DNA from: Apostichopus japonicus | Taxonomy: Eukaryota; Echinodermata; Holothuroidea; Aspidochirotida; Stichopodidae | NCBI RefSeq assembly: GCF_037975245.1 | Contig: NC_092571.1 | Coordinates: 27,604,564-27,668,563 of the forward strand | Direction: 5' to 3' | Length of the DNA stretch: 64,000 nucleotides | Shown here: positions 49,301 through 59,850 of the stretch, one piece after another | How positions within the stretch are numbered: position 1 is the first letter of the stretch | Layout: each line of letters opens with the position of its first letter | Notes under the pieces: model-generated | Databases searched by the model: none | Told to the model about the DNA's origin: nothing | What the model saw: the letters and a program-made list of their open reading frames with translations, nothing else | Made by a program: the position numbers and the translations under genes

Positions 49301-52300
49301 CTTAATGTGAAACATGAAAAAGAACTTGCTGCAGCGAAAAGGAAATACTTAGATAGAGAGGGGTGCAATTTAGCTGCATCACCCAGCAGCTCAATATTTT
49401 CTGTAGGTAAGTAAGCTTGGCTTTAGTTAGTTTCTATTCTTTACAGCTCTGCCAGAGGAACTTGAATTCGGAAGGCTTTCGAACATCTAGACTTTGCAAT
49501 TGATCAAAATTAAGTTTGTTGGTCACAACTTACGGATTTGTTGGATTGAGTTTTTACTATCAAGAGTTACTGTTAAAGCCCAAGGTTGTGTTTGATTGTA
49601 AAAACTTTTAAGAAGATCAAATTGTCTTAAGGAACAGTTGATTTAGACCACAATCACAATAATGTATTTCTTTCAATTTTTTTTTTACTATTTTTGCAAA
49701 GTATGATCAAATTATAAAATTTGACCAAAACAATGAGTAACATCAATCAGTTTGCTTTGGTTGATTTTGACCTTGGTGCAGGCATATAGCCATTCTATCC
49801 ACAAAAAAATCAACTGTGTTTTCGTTGTTCAGTTTTAAGTCTTTTGAACTAGATTGCACTTTGCAAAATGGTAATTAATTATTTAATAGAAGTACATCAG
49901 TGCAAGGCTGTGATTGTAGGATGCTTATCAGGACTGGAAAAAAGGATTTGGTTTTTGAAAACTTAGTAGTATAAGAAAATTTGTTATTGAACTGAGATTT
50001 AACATCTGAAGAATGTTTGATAAGATTTTATTAGATTTGTGAAAAAAAATGTAATTATTTTTTAATGAAATATATTGACACATGTTAAGGAAATTAGGAT
50101 GTGACATCACACCCTCACAGTTAGTCTTTCTACATCAGTCATTTCCAAAGAAATTTTGAAATCTTCAAAGAGTGATATCTCCTTAACAGAGAATGCTATC
50201 ATGGTAGTTTCTTCACTATTCTGTTTGTCTTTTTAAGCTCTTTCATACAAGATAGACATGTCAGACACCTGAACCAATCCTTTAAAGGTAGTCTTGTGGT
50301 GGGATCCATAAATGATTATCTTTTATTCTTACTCTGCCATTTTCCTTTCGCTGTCACTTATTGTGAATATCACTTGGTTCTGGCTATTGAATAATCTACA
50401 AGTTTCACTACCTTTACAATGTGGTAACTTTTTATCTATTTCTCCACTGTAGAATTGACACCAAAGAAAGTAAAGTTGTTGGGAGACATTGCTTCGATGG
50501 CTCAGAAGAGCTTCAATTCTTCATCTCCAGTCCAGAAGGAGGCGAGTCTGGAGTCATGCAGTCCTGTTGAAAGAACATTAGAAGTAGATGTCTCCCCACA
50601 GCGTGCAACCACATCAACCACCACATCATCTACTCCAAGTTCATCTACTCCAAGTTCATCTCGTGGACTCTTTGCAGGAGTCAAGCTCGGAGATAAACCA
50701 GTGAGTGCTCTTTATTATGTGCTGAATTCGCTGCCTTCTTTCACTTTCACATTTTTTCATAGGGACACTGATGTTATTGCAGTTGGTTCTTTCCAAAGTC
50801 TTTGGATGGTATTCTATTCAATTTATGAAATTTGGGTTCATCTGTTCATTATGCAATACAGAAAGCATTTGATTGTAAAAATCCATTGCTGACAAAAATC
50901 CAGACATGAAAATGATGTTAGTTGGACTTAAAGACTTTAAATTTATTGTGGTTTGTAGCGGGTCTCTCTTGTAATTAGTTTAGCTCGGCGGTTTAACTTC
51001 AGAACCAATGATATACTGGAAGAGGAACTGATCTTTTGAACCAAATTCAGTATATTTTTATATTTCAACCACATAGATTGCATGTACTCAAATAATACTT
51101 TCTTTAACTCCTCAGAAAATGATTTTTCTTTCGGGGATGTGATTCTTCAAAGTGTCTGAACGAAAGGGGAATTGCTACTTTCATTGTAAGGAAATAAGCT
51201 GCAGGACTTTGACCATGACAATGACAGATGGTGCAATACAGAAATCATACAAGCACGACTTAAACTTCTGTTCTTTCTGGTTGAAATCAAATATCAGGTT
51301 ATGTCTTTTACATTTCATGTCAATTTCCATTGCATGTCTTTGACTTTGTCTTTTTTTTTTTGCAGCCTCTGGTTGAACTTTCCAAAGGAAGTGGAATTAC
51401 ACTAACAGCAATGCAGCTGTCCTTTATTCATCGGGTTTCTCGCCAGAAACCAGAATTAATGCTGAGGAAACTCCTAGAGGCAGTGTTCACACATAAGGAA
51501 TTGGTAAATGGATGTGCCATGGGTGCCAGACTAGCAGCAAACAAAAAGAGTGAGGGCACCTCCACACCACTGGACAGTGAGAAGCTTTCGGCAATCAAGG
51601 GTTAGAACTTTGATGTATTATTGGTCTAAAAAATGTTCACTGATTTCTTTTAGTGTATTCAAAGAAACTACATGTGAGGGGAGCATGGGACTTAAAACCC
51701 ACACAGTAAACTCGATGGTGGCTTTAAAATTAGGGACTGCCTTTTTTTGGAGGGTTAGGGTGCTGGTTGTTTCCACAAATTAAGGTTCTAATCATTCCAA
51801 TTGTGAGGTTAGGAGTTAGAGGGGTGGAGAGAGACATATAAGGCCTTATGAACAAGGGGCATAAATAAATAGGACCTTGAACCACATACAATATGCATGT
51901 AGTTTACTTTTAATGGAAATAGATCATTTTGCCCATTTCCTCAATTAGTTTACAAGATTTATTGGTGGCTTAAAGATATTGGTGTATGTGTTTTTTGGGA
52001 GGGCTTTCAGGTTAGAGGTTCTCTTCTCAAGGTCAAGGAATTTAGATTGCCATGTTTTACAATTTTTTCCATTTAATTTGTCTATTTAATTCCACACCTT
52101 TTAAGCACAAGTTTAGGGGAGATGGTATTCTGTAAAAATTGTAATGGATTCATCTTAGCACAATGTGAGGCCTCCCCAATTGCAAGGGTTCCATGGTACC
52201 CATATTGATAACTAAGTAGAGATCTGACTGCTTTTTCTCATGATTCAACTTTATCAGATTTAAGAACTTTCATTTAACTCATGTCAATTTAAAATAAATT

Positions 52301-52588
52301 GACAGCCTTCCAAAGGTAAGCTTTCTTACACCATTTTTTTTTATAACTATGAGGGACTTGTTCAGTAAGTCGTTTCTGTTATTTGAAGATGTTATGTTTA
52401 GTGTTTCTCTTAACGGAATAAAAAATGATACATTATTTTTCTTTCTTGGTCTCTTTGCAGATTACATTTTGAAGAAATTCAAACAAACAGATGGGAAACC
52501 TGCCCTTATAGAAAAGGACATGAACGCAATAATTAACAGCAAATGTGCAACAGTTAGAAGGGGGTTGAACTCCAAAAAGGCTAATTAG
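46149..52588 (+). CDS. BEN-domain protein, five exons, intact
   Basis: Exons: 46149-46311, 48930-49406, 50453-50700, 51366-51600 and 52461-52588, all with GT-AG introns and phases that join exactly (1251 nt, 416 aa plus stop). Exon 1 encodes a small N-terminal module with LFWTEDQTMSIENI and KWAGKKNYNAKVL, common in BEN proteins. Exon 2 encodes a long charged coiled coil (EENRELKEQLDEAKGELL onward) preceded by a CTQC pair. Exon 3 is a Ser/Thr/Pro-rich linker. Exons 4-5 (residues about 297-416) form the BEN domain: PLVELSKGSGITL, LMLRKLLEAVFTHKEL, LDSEKLSAIK, DYILKKF. BEN domains bind DNA and recruit chromatin factors. It lies inside the transposon, divergent from the transposase, so it is probably an accessory protein of the element; a trapped host gene is the alternative. 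Confidence 0.88.
46689..47525. mobile_element. Non-autonomous hAT-like element (837 bp) in BEN intron 1
   Basis: Inverted ends CATGGGCGGCGATCC (46689-46703 and complement 47511-47525) are flanked by a perfect 8-bp duplication CACATGGG (46681-46688, 47526-47533). The interior near 47400-47480, read on the other strand, matches the interior of the 881-bp elements further right (ctatctaagcg-agcgccaccat, gaaaattttgg), so it is a diverged member of that family. hAT elements make 8-bp duplications and often start CA-GGGCG. No transposase; G/C runs cluster near both ends. Confidence 0.88.
47735..48480 (+). repeat. ~300-bp tandem repeat, about 2.5 copies
   Basis: Blocks start cataacttgataggggaatgcc (47737), cataactcgataagggaatgcc (48040) and a diverged third near 48345. 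Shared inner pieces are gaggtcacagggtca, cctgaaaatctgcaatta, aaaacttggtat and ggtgtggct. Copies differ by roughly a quarter, so the duplication is old. Confidence 0.75.
48930..49406 (+). CDS. BEN-domain gene exon 2 (coiled coil)
   Basis: Acceptor ttgacag; 477 nt, open throughout; donor GTAAGT at 49407. Confidence 0.85.
50453..50700 (+). CDS. BEN-domain gene exon 3 (Ser/Thr-rich linker)
   Basis: Acceptor ccactgtag; donor GTGAGT at 50701. Contains a short tandem repeat coding TPSSS. Confidence 0.85.
51366..51600 (+). CDS. BEN-domain gene exon 4 (BEN domain)
   Basis: Acceptor is a long T run ending tgcag; donor agg/GTTAGA at 51601 is non-optimal but keeps phase with exon 5. Confidence 0.85.
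52461..52588 (+). CDS. BEN-domain gene exon 5 (end of BEN domain)
   Basis: Acceptor ctctttgcag; reads DYILKKFKQTDGK to a TAG at 52586-52588. Confidence 0.85.
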
Positions 52589-52794
52589 TTCATGTTTCTT
52601 TGTATTTTTCTTCTTTTGAGCTGTCTTCAGATAGTTTTCAATACAGACTTTTTTATAGCAAAGAGACTTAAACAATGTCGTTTGTCATGTCTTAACTTCT
52701 GTGTAAATTTAACAACACATGGAAGAGTTAAAAGAGCATCTAACACTTGTTGGATTGTCAAAATCATATACTAAAATGCAGTTTGACAGCCAAA

Positions 52795-53322
52795 TAAAAC
52801 ATGCTTGCGCTAGCTTGCACATGCTTGCACAAGCTTGCGCAAATGCTTTATTAGATTGTCCAGTGCGTGCAGAAGATCGCAACATAATGTAAGCATGGCA
52901 CGCTTGCGCTAGCTCACACAAGTTTGCGCTTGTTTGCATTTGTTCCAACTGCAAGCATGCGGTAAGCTTGCAATCATCACAAGCTTGTTTCAACGTGCAG
53001 CAGGGAAATGGCCAGCTTGCGCAATCATATGTTCGCGAGCTTGCGCAACTTTACTGCAGGCTTGCATGACCATCCTATTGGCAAGCTTGCGCAACTATAC
53101 TGCAAGCTTGTGCAATCATACTGCAAGCTTCCGCAATCATCCATTAGCAAGCTTGCGCAACAATGCTGCAAGCTCGCGCACACATGCGTAAGCTCAATTT
53201 GTTAGTCCACTGCAAGCATATTGCCATAGATTCAAGCTTGCAATTGTTCCAATTGCAAGCATGCTGCATGCTTGCAACCAGCATGATTCTGCAAGCTCCC
53301 TACAAGCATGCGGCAAGCTCGT
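52795..53322. repeat. Right subterminal repeat block
   Basis: More than fifteen imperfect copies of a gcaagcttgcgcaa-like motif (for example near 52802, 53033, 53080, 53150), in both orientations because the core is palindromic. It starts about 210 bp after the BEN stop codon and ends at the inverted repeat. Frames seen here are repeat artefacts. Confidence 0.8.
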
Positions 53323-53336
53323 CTTTTCTGTAAGGG
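53323..53336 (-). repeat. Right terminal inverted repeat of CACTA-like element
   Basis: CTTTTCTGTAAGGG, exact complement of 40630-40643; TT follows at 53337-53338. Confidence 0.8.
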
Positions 53337-53678
53337 TTCTTAAGATATCATGTTTACAAGCTGGGCATCACAAACACACACATACATAAGCCATCATGAA
53401 TGCAAAGGTTAATGATCATCATCGAACCAAAAATAAACAAAATATCAGGTAAGTGGTTATGGAGCAAACTTATGATTAATGTGTGGTACAGGTTCATAAA
53501 ATCAATATTTTATGCAGTGTGTCATGACTACAAAGTTACTGTTGTATGATTTGGTTTTGATTGATCATATAATGGGCTGATCTGGTTTCATTTGTAATAT
53601 CTATCTTTCATTTGGCTTAAGTTGATCATACTTTGAAGAAGTATAAAGAAGAAAAAACAATATTATTTTTGATTTCAG

Positions 53679-53964
53679 AAAAAAAAACTCCATCCACTAT
53701 GGGTAAGACCTTCTTAGGTGAGGCTGGATTGGTGGAAAAGAAAAGTCTTCTCAACTCTGATGATAGTCCCCATGAATTATGGGAGAAGTGTTACAGGCCC
53801 ATCCAAAACTAAGATATGGTGGAGGCTTTGAATACCTGAAAGCTAATGCTCCCAACAAAGTGCTGGATGCTATATCATATCCAGTAGGGGGATTTTGTAC
53901 ACAGCAAATGAAGTCAATCTGCGGAAAGGCACGTATATATATGAAATTGAAACAGCTGTTCTGA
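53679..53964 (+). pseudogene. Unidentified exon fragment with a frame break
   Basis: After a pyrimidine-rich acceptor (gatttcag) the frame reads KTFLGEAGLVEKKSLLNSDD and SPHELWEKCYRP, then must shift by one base near 53790 to continue RYGGGFEYLKANAPNK, VLDAISYPVGGFCTQQMKSI and CGKARIYMK. A gtatat after GKAR could be a donor. The mixture looks like real protein, but I do not recognise the family. It lies outside the CACTA element and precedes other plus-strand exon-like pieces at 56405, 57576 and 58609. Confidence 0.4.
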
Positions 53965-54299
53965 TTATCACCGTGTAACACTATTTTGCAGTACTTGAGA
54001 CCAGAATCCAGACTGAGTATATCTTTGACTCGGTATTGAACACTGGGGATCCCTGCATGGACTCTGAATTAAGTCCAGATGAGTCCAGCCATGGTTGGAT
54101 CATAAGGATAACGATATAATTGTTTCTGAAAAATCCACCTCAATTTTGAAACTTTTTGGTCTGAAAATTGAGATTTTTAGGTATTTTTGGCACGTGTAGG
54201 ACGCGTGCACACTATAGTTCATTTGACGAAAAAGACACACCTGGCTGACTTGTAATGATAACCGCCCTTCTGATGTCCTACATGTTTAAAATTGGCGTT

Positions 54300-54381
54300 T
54301 AATTTAATTATTTTTTTCTCTTTTTTGGGGAGGGGCCAAGAGCAGGGTGGGGGGTCCGGACCCCTTCTGGATCCGCGCCTG
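54300..54381 (-). mobile_element. Probable hAT end fragment
   Basis: Read on the minus strand, it starts CAGGCGCGGATCCAGAAG at 54381 and runs into G/C-rich sequence, a form frequent at hAT termini. I found no partner end, so only a fragment is claimed. Confidence 0.4.
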
Positions 54382-54945
54382 TTTCATTAACATTATTATC
54401 AGTGCTCAAACATAATTTAAATTATCAAATGCATGTGAGTTAACATGTTTTCTGTAGCTATATATATAGCGGTTGAGCAGTAACTGAAGGTATGGCACTA
54501 TATTCTTCAATAGATATTTGACTCACCACCTCCTAACAAATTCATATTACCACCTTTCTTCTTCCTCTTCCTAGATTGAACAAAGGAAAATTAAAATTAC
54601 AAGACAGCAATTTCTGTACACAATATCATACATATAACATCCATAGGGTGATATAGGAAAGGAGCCTTATTAGTTTAATTGAGAATTAAATGTTTAAGGA
54701 AATTTTAGAAATAGAGTTAGAAAGCAGGCAATGACAAGGCAAAACCATTACTGATGCGGATTAAAAAGTGAAGTGTAAAGGTAAAGGGCTATTACGAAGG
54801 TCAGGAGACAAATAGGATAATTTTTCGGAGCAGTATATTGCTCAGAGTCTGAATGGTATTGATGTACTGATCAAAGAAGAGAATTGATATTAAACTATGA
54901 GGAAAGTGTAAGTAAGGACACTGTTACTGAAAGTGTTGTCCCAAC

Positions 54946-55826
54946 CATGGGCGTCAGCAGGTTTCAGAAAGTGAGGGGGACACTATACTATCTAAGCGGA
55001 GCGCCACCATTGGTTGGCGCCTAGCGTACCAGAAAATTTTGGATACATAAGACCCCCTAGATCGCAGGAGACGGCCTTCCTGAGTCGTTTTTAGTTACAT
55101 CAGAACCAGATCTGTGAGGAGAAATTTTGTCTCACAAAACTAAATTCCAACAGAAAGTACTGGTAGAAAGATGCCGTTCTGACACCAAGGGAGACGAATT
55201 ACACAGCGTCCATCTCAAACGAAATATTGAAAAAGTGGCGCCGTCACCTCCGGGATGAGTGGAGTGGTATATATAATACATGCATGCAGGTGCGAGACGT
55301 CAGTTGTTATATGCCCAGGTACTTTAATAATAATAATCAGAAAAAGGCACCGCGCGCAGAGCGTGTGTAGCGCCTAGCCGGCACTCAACAATAAAGATCT
55401 ACCATATCCGGCGAATACATGTACCCCATTCGTCCGTCCAGTCCAAGGGACTGGAGGTAGTGATATGAACATAGTAACTCATCACCATCTACCTGTATGG
55501 CTTACCTAATCCCTTGGAACCCATACAAACAACATGTGTGCAAGATTCAATACACTTTCGAATGGTCTCCCCCCCCCCCCCGAACGAATTAAATGGGCAG
55601 ATTTAGGATATTGGGAGAATGGGAGATAAATGACGGTGCAAGTGATAGATAGCAGGGGCCCAGGGAGTCCAGATTTCTTGACCTTAAATAGAAAATCGCG
55701 CATATGCATGTGATTTTTTTTAATAACTGCTCTGAAAAGTGGGTGGGACAAATGATATGATATCCCCTCCACTTTTGAAAGTGGGGGGGACATGTCCCCC
55801 CCGTCCCCCACCTGTTGACGCCCATG
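54946..55826. mobile_element. Non-autonomous hAT-like element, 881 bp, copy 1
   Basis: Ends CATGGGCGTCAGCAGGT and (complement) CATGGGCGTCAACAGGT. A perfect 8-bp duplication GTCCCAAC flanks it (54938-54945, 55827-55834). It matches 63078-63958 base for base in every stretch compared, including a 13-C run. The overlapping minus frames of 111 and 78 codons are not supported as genes. Its insertion site is inside an older degenerate repeat (ggacactatgactga units near 55873 and 56017). Confidence 0.92.
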
Positions 55827-56404
55827 GTCCCAACTGTTCAAAAGAAGAACATGTTAAAACAACAATATATGGTAGGACACTATGACTGAAGTAGTGTCAC
55901 ATAATGCAGTGAAGGAGTTAATATAACAATATGAAGACACTGCAAGTAGGTACACTAAGACTGACAATAATGCCTCAAATTTACAGAAGAAGAGCATGTT
56001 GAAACGACAATACATACAGGGACACTATGACTGACATTAGTGTCCGTAAATGTTCTGAAGATGCATACTGACTCAACCTGATGTAAGTCCATATAAAGTT
56101 AGAGTCATAAATATGTAAACTATTTGATGTATTGCCACTTCGCTTTATGTAAACTTGATCACTTAGCATCTGAACAATAGGATTAATGACTGAATGATAG
56201 CCATCAATATTTTTGATGCTCCTTTACAAATTTTTGTGATTTTAGTAAAATACCAGCATCACGTACAGTGCTGCATGACTATGCTATGTTCAGGACAATC
56301 CCGCCCAAGTAACAGTACACACTGGACTGCATATATACCATGATTTTATTGGTGTGTGACATCCAAACAGGATGAATTCAATTTGTGTTCATTTTACTTA
56401 ACAG

Positions 56405-56501
56405 ACACCAATGGCAGATGTGAATCATCTCCAAGAAAAGTGCTCGCTCTGCCACCATCTTTTTCCTCAAACAGAGTTATGGAATGATGCAAAATTGACA
56501 G
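56405..56501 (+). pseudogene. Possible exon with a CxxC...H motif
   Basis: Acceptor ttacttaacag and donor ag/GTAATT at 56502 bound an open frame reading MADVNHLQEKCSLCHHLFPQ then TELWNDAKL. The CSLCHHLF piece suggests a small zinc-binding motif. The family is unknown; membership in one gene with neighbouring fragments is inferred from strand only. Confidence 0.35.
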
Positions 56502-56983
56502 GTAATTTTTCTCCAAATTTGCATTGCAAAATCATTTATTTGAAGGAGGAAAGAAATGTTTGGAAAAAAGAAAGAAGGAAAGGAAAATGTCTTTAAAAAA
56601 AATGAAAATGATGAATATTAATACATGTTTTTAGGATGACCATTTAGGGTCGATAATTTCAGTCTATTGGCTTAATATTTCTCTGAATATTTTGACTGCA
56701 TCTGATGCATTGTTTGAATTCTACAGATAGTCTCCGACATAGTCAGGACTTTACCCATATTATTTATTATGCAACACCTAATTGTTTTCTGGTCATTTGA
56801 TTGGTCAATTGATCGTTGATTGCATGCAAAATCCGCTCTATTCCACTCTATGAAATAGAACCATGGGTTATACTTATTTGGTAGCACTTTTTCAATGGTA
56901 AGAGAGCAGAGAAACCTGTCTGTTCAAAACAATCTGTTGCATGAGTGCATTTTACCCATCTTAATATAATATGTTGTATAAAA

Positions 56984-57145
56984 CAAATAATGAATGGTTT
57001 CCATTCGTGCAATAGTGCAAATATTTCATTCGTTGAAAGATGTAATTTGTTCCATTCATCTCGGCTGTACCTCGTTGAATGGAACATTACATCTTTTAAC
57101 TCATGAAATATGTGCACTATTGCACTCATAACCATTCATTATTTG
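56984..57145. repeat. 162-bp long hairpin (inverted repeat)
   Basis: The left arm (56984 to about 57058) runs caaataatgaatggt, tgcaatagtgca, atatttcat, gaaagatgtaat, ttccattca; the right arm (about 57072-57145) is its complement in reverse order with a few mismatches. The loop is about 14 nt around ctcggctgtacc. It is likely a foldback MITE; no target duplication is certain. Confidence 0.8.
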
Positions 57146-57206
57146 TATATTAACAAACACTAAATGTGGAAGGTTTAAAAGTAGTTTTAACTGTTCTTAT
57201 AACTAC

Positions 57207-57319
57207 AAGTTCTGTTCTTCACCTTCATCCTCTTCATCAGCATCTATGTCTGTGTCGGCAACAACAGCTTTGTTATCTATGACATCCTTTGCAATGCCTA
57301 CCTCAACAGCCAAATCTTT
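57207..57319 (+). pseudogene. Duplicated Ser/Ala-rich exon, copy with lost donor
   Basis: Nearly the same as 57576-57670 (tcttcatcagcatctatgtc, gtgtcggcaacaacagcttt), but the donor position reads GCGAGT instead of GTGAGT and two bases are missing near 57298. It includes the same downstream intron sequence, so exon plus flanks were duplicated (spacing about 350 bp). Confidence 0.4.
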
Positions 57320-57575
57320 GCGAGTTTTGTGTTATTATTAAAATTGAGATACATAATTTCATATATAACTTCATCGTTTATGTTGCTTTCCATTGTCCTT
57401 TATTTTCTAATTTCAATTTATTTCCGAACAAAATTAATACATAAAGAACATGACAGTGTATGGTTAAAATATGAAGGCCATTAAGAAAACAGCAGGCTGT
57501 TATCTCAGCTAGTGACCAAGTAACCCAATATGACCAAAAAGATATAAAAACAAGTTCTATTCTTATCTCTTCTAG

Positions 57576-57670
57576 TTCCTCTTCATCAGCATCTATGTCT
57601 GTGTCGGCAACAACAGCTTTGTTGTCAATGTCATCCTTTGCAATGGCTATACCTCAACAGCCAAATCTTT
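57576..57670 (+). pseudogene. Ser/Ala/Thr-rich exon, copy with good splice sites
   Basis: Acceptor tatctcttctag and donor GTGAGT at 57671 surround an open frame reading SSSSASMSVSATTALLSMSS then FAMAIPQQPNL. Low-complexity composition gives no family. It may be one exon of a plus-strand gene with 56405-56501 and 58609-58665. Confidence 0.4.
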
Positions 57671-58065
57671 GTGAGTTTTGTGTTATTTAATTGAGATACA
57701 TCATTTTATACATATCTTCATCTTTTATCTTTCTTCTTAGTTTGCTTGCAGTTAGTTCATCATGACATTTTCTATTAACACCCTGGGTTCCACATGTTTT
57801 CCCTCTCTGGTGCAACATTGGAACAACCATCTTTTCAGAGTTATATACTAAACCTTGGAATAAAGATACTTCCCCTAAATTGTCTAGGTCTTGAAATCAA
57901 TATATTTCTTTATTAATATCCTCTCTTTGACTGTAAAGCTTCAAATCATGTACATTTATATGGTTGCAAAACTGCAAGCATTGCAGAAAAATCTCAAGGA
58001 GGGAAACTTGTACTTCTTTTATGTTTGGCAAGTGGATGCAGTATGATAAGAAGAATATTCTTGTT

Positions 58066-58380
58066 TCTGAGGTCAAAGGTCATTTAAGGTCAGCAGAGTT
58101 AAAGCCTTAAAATCTTATACACAAGTTATCTCAATAAGGGTAGCTGCAATTTTTGACACATGGATGTACCATTTTTAGGAGATCAAGGTCATTTGAGGTC
58201 AAAGTCTGCAAATAGTGTAAAACACTTTATTTCAAGAATGGTAACTTTGATGAACCTCTGTGTAGCACATGTATGTCCCACTTTGACTAGATTTTTTTTT
58301 TCTTTTTTTTTTGGGGGGGGGCAGTCAAAAAGTTCATTTAAGGTCTACAGAGATAGCATTGCATAAACCTTGGTATGATC
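58066..58380 (+). repeat. Short repeats of an AGGTCA-containing unit, three copies
   Basis: Units with (a)aggtcattt(a/g)aggtc occur near 58070, 58185 and 58325, each followed by gca/cag and, about 40 nt on, a similar cacttta/cctta piece. A T/G-rich run (58291-58321) interrupts the third. Confidence 0.5.
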
Positions 58381-58608
58381 TGTGACTTAATTTCCTCATT
58401 AAACCACATTTTACTGTATGTGCATGGACAAATTATAAATAATTTAGTAATTGCGATACAAATATAGTAAACAGCATATTAAACGAAAAGTGATATCATC
58501 TGATTTTAAATTGTTTAAATAAAGTTTGTTAAAATCTGTGGGCGTATTAAGGGGCTGGGATGTTCGAGATTTATCATATGGCTAATTTAAATATCTTAAA
58601 ATTGACAG

Positions 58609-58665
58609 TGGAGGAAACAAGATGCCAGGGCCATCCACATCTTCCTCAGTGATTTCTGCTGACAA
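58609..58665 (+). pseudogene. Possible short exon
   Basis: Acceptor aaattgacag and donor GTAAGT at 58666; reads GGNKMPGPSTSSSVISADK. Ser-rich; no family. Confidence 0.3.
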
Positions 58666-58769
58666 GTAAGTATCATTAAATAAGTAGATGCAATAACTAT
58701 TAAAGATTCCTTGTCCAGATATGAGTAAATGAAACAGCTAATGCACAGGATTTTAGTGTAAGATGTTTG

Positions 58770-59850
58770 ACCACTAATTAATGGAGTCACCTAATGAATC
58801 ATTAATGCACTTGTCTACATCAACGGTGCATGTCTAAAAGATGTTTGACTACTAATTAATGGAGTCACCTAATGAATCCTTACTGCACAGTTGGTCTACA
58901 TGAACAGTGCATGTCTAAAAGATGTTTGACTACTTATTAATGAAGTCACCTAATGAATCCTTAATTCACAGTTGGTCTACAACAACAGTGCATGTCTAAA
59001 AGATGTTTGACTACTAATTAATGGAGTCACCTAATGAATCCTTAATTCACAGTTGGTCTACAACAACAGTGCATGTCTAAAAGATGGTCTACATCAACTA
59101 CATAGACGATGGTCTACATCAACGATGCATGTCTAAATGATGTTTGACCACTAATTAATGGAGTCACCTAATTAATCCTGAATGCACTGGTCTACATGAA
59201 CAGTGCATGTCTAAATGATGTTTGACCACTAATTAATGGAGTCACCTAATTAATCCTGAATGCACTGGTCTACATGAACAGTGCATGTCTAAAAGATGTT
59301 TGACCACTAATTAATGGAGTCACCTAATTAATCCTGAATGCACTGGTCTACATCAACAGTGCATGTGTAAAAGATGTTTGACCACTAATTAATGGAGTCA
59401 CCTAATTAATCCTGAATGCACTGGTCTACATGAACAGTGCATGTCTAAAAGATGTTTGACCACTAATTAATGGAGTCACCTAATTAATCCTGAATGCACT
59501 GGTCTACATCAACAGTGCATGTGTAAAAGATGTTTGACCACTAATTAATTGAGTCACCTAATGAATCCTTAATGCACAGTTAGTCTACATCAACAGTGCA
59601 TGTGTAAAAGATGTTTGACCACTAATTAATGGAGTCACCTAATTAATCCTGAATGCACTGGTCTACATGAACAGTGCATGTCTAAAAGATGTTTGACCAC
59701 TAATTAATGGAGTCACCTAATTAATCCTGAATGCACTGGTCTACATCAACAGTGCATGTGTAAAAGATGTTTGACCACTAATTAATGGAGTCACCTAATG
59801 AATCCTTAATGCACAGTTTGTCTACATCAACGGTGCATGTCTAAAACATG
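58770..59850 (+). repeat. 78-81-bp minisatellite, about 13 copies, partly dimeric
   Basis: The unit contains gtgcatgtctaaaagatgtt, gaccactaattaatggagtc, cacctaat and a tgcactggtctacat piece; the 81-bp form has gcacagttggtctac. From about 59200 to 59760 copies mostly alternate between tgaacagtgcatgtCtaaa and tcaacagtgcatgtGtaaa, a 156-bp dimer. A short partial unit lies near 59080-59120. Confidence 0.9.

Larger units (their letters stand above)
40630..53336. mobile_element. 12.7-kb CACTA/EnSpm-like transposon with transposase and BEN-domain gene
   Basis: The ends are perfect 14-bp inverted repeats: CCCTTACAGAAAAG at 40630-40643 and CTTTTCTGTAAGGG at 53323-53336. TT on both outer sides is a possible 2-bp target duplication. 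Directly inside each end lies a block of GCAAGCTTGCGCAA-type repeats, the arrangement of CACTA-type elements whose ends bind their own proteins in many copies. Within are a TNP2-like transposase (minus strand) and a BEN-domain gene (plus strand) transcribed away from each other. The termini do not read CACTA, so the exact subgroup is open. A hAT-like copy and a ~300-bp repeat inside BEN intron 1 are later or passenger sequence. Confidence 0.8.

Noticed and set aside
55506-55841. 111- and 78-codon minus frames in the hAT-like elements, repeated at 63638-63970
   Set aside because: They overlap each other in two frames, span low-complexity C/G runs and element ends, and match no transposase.
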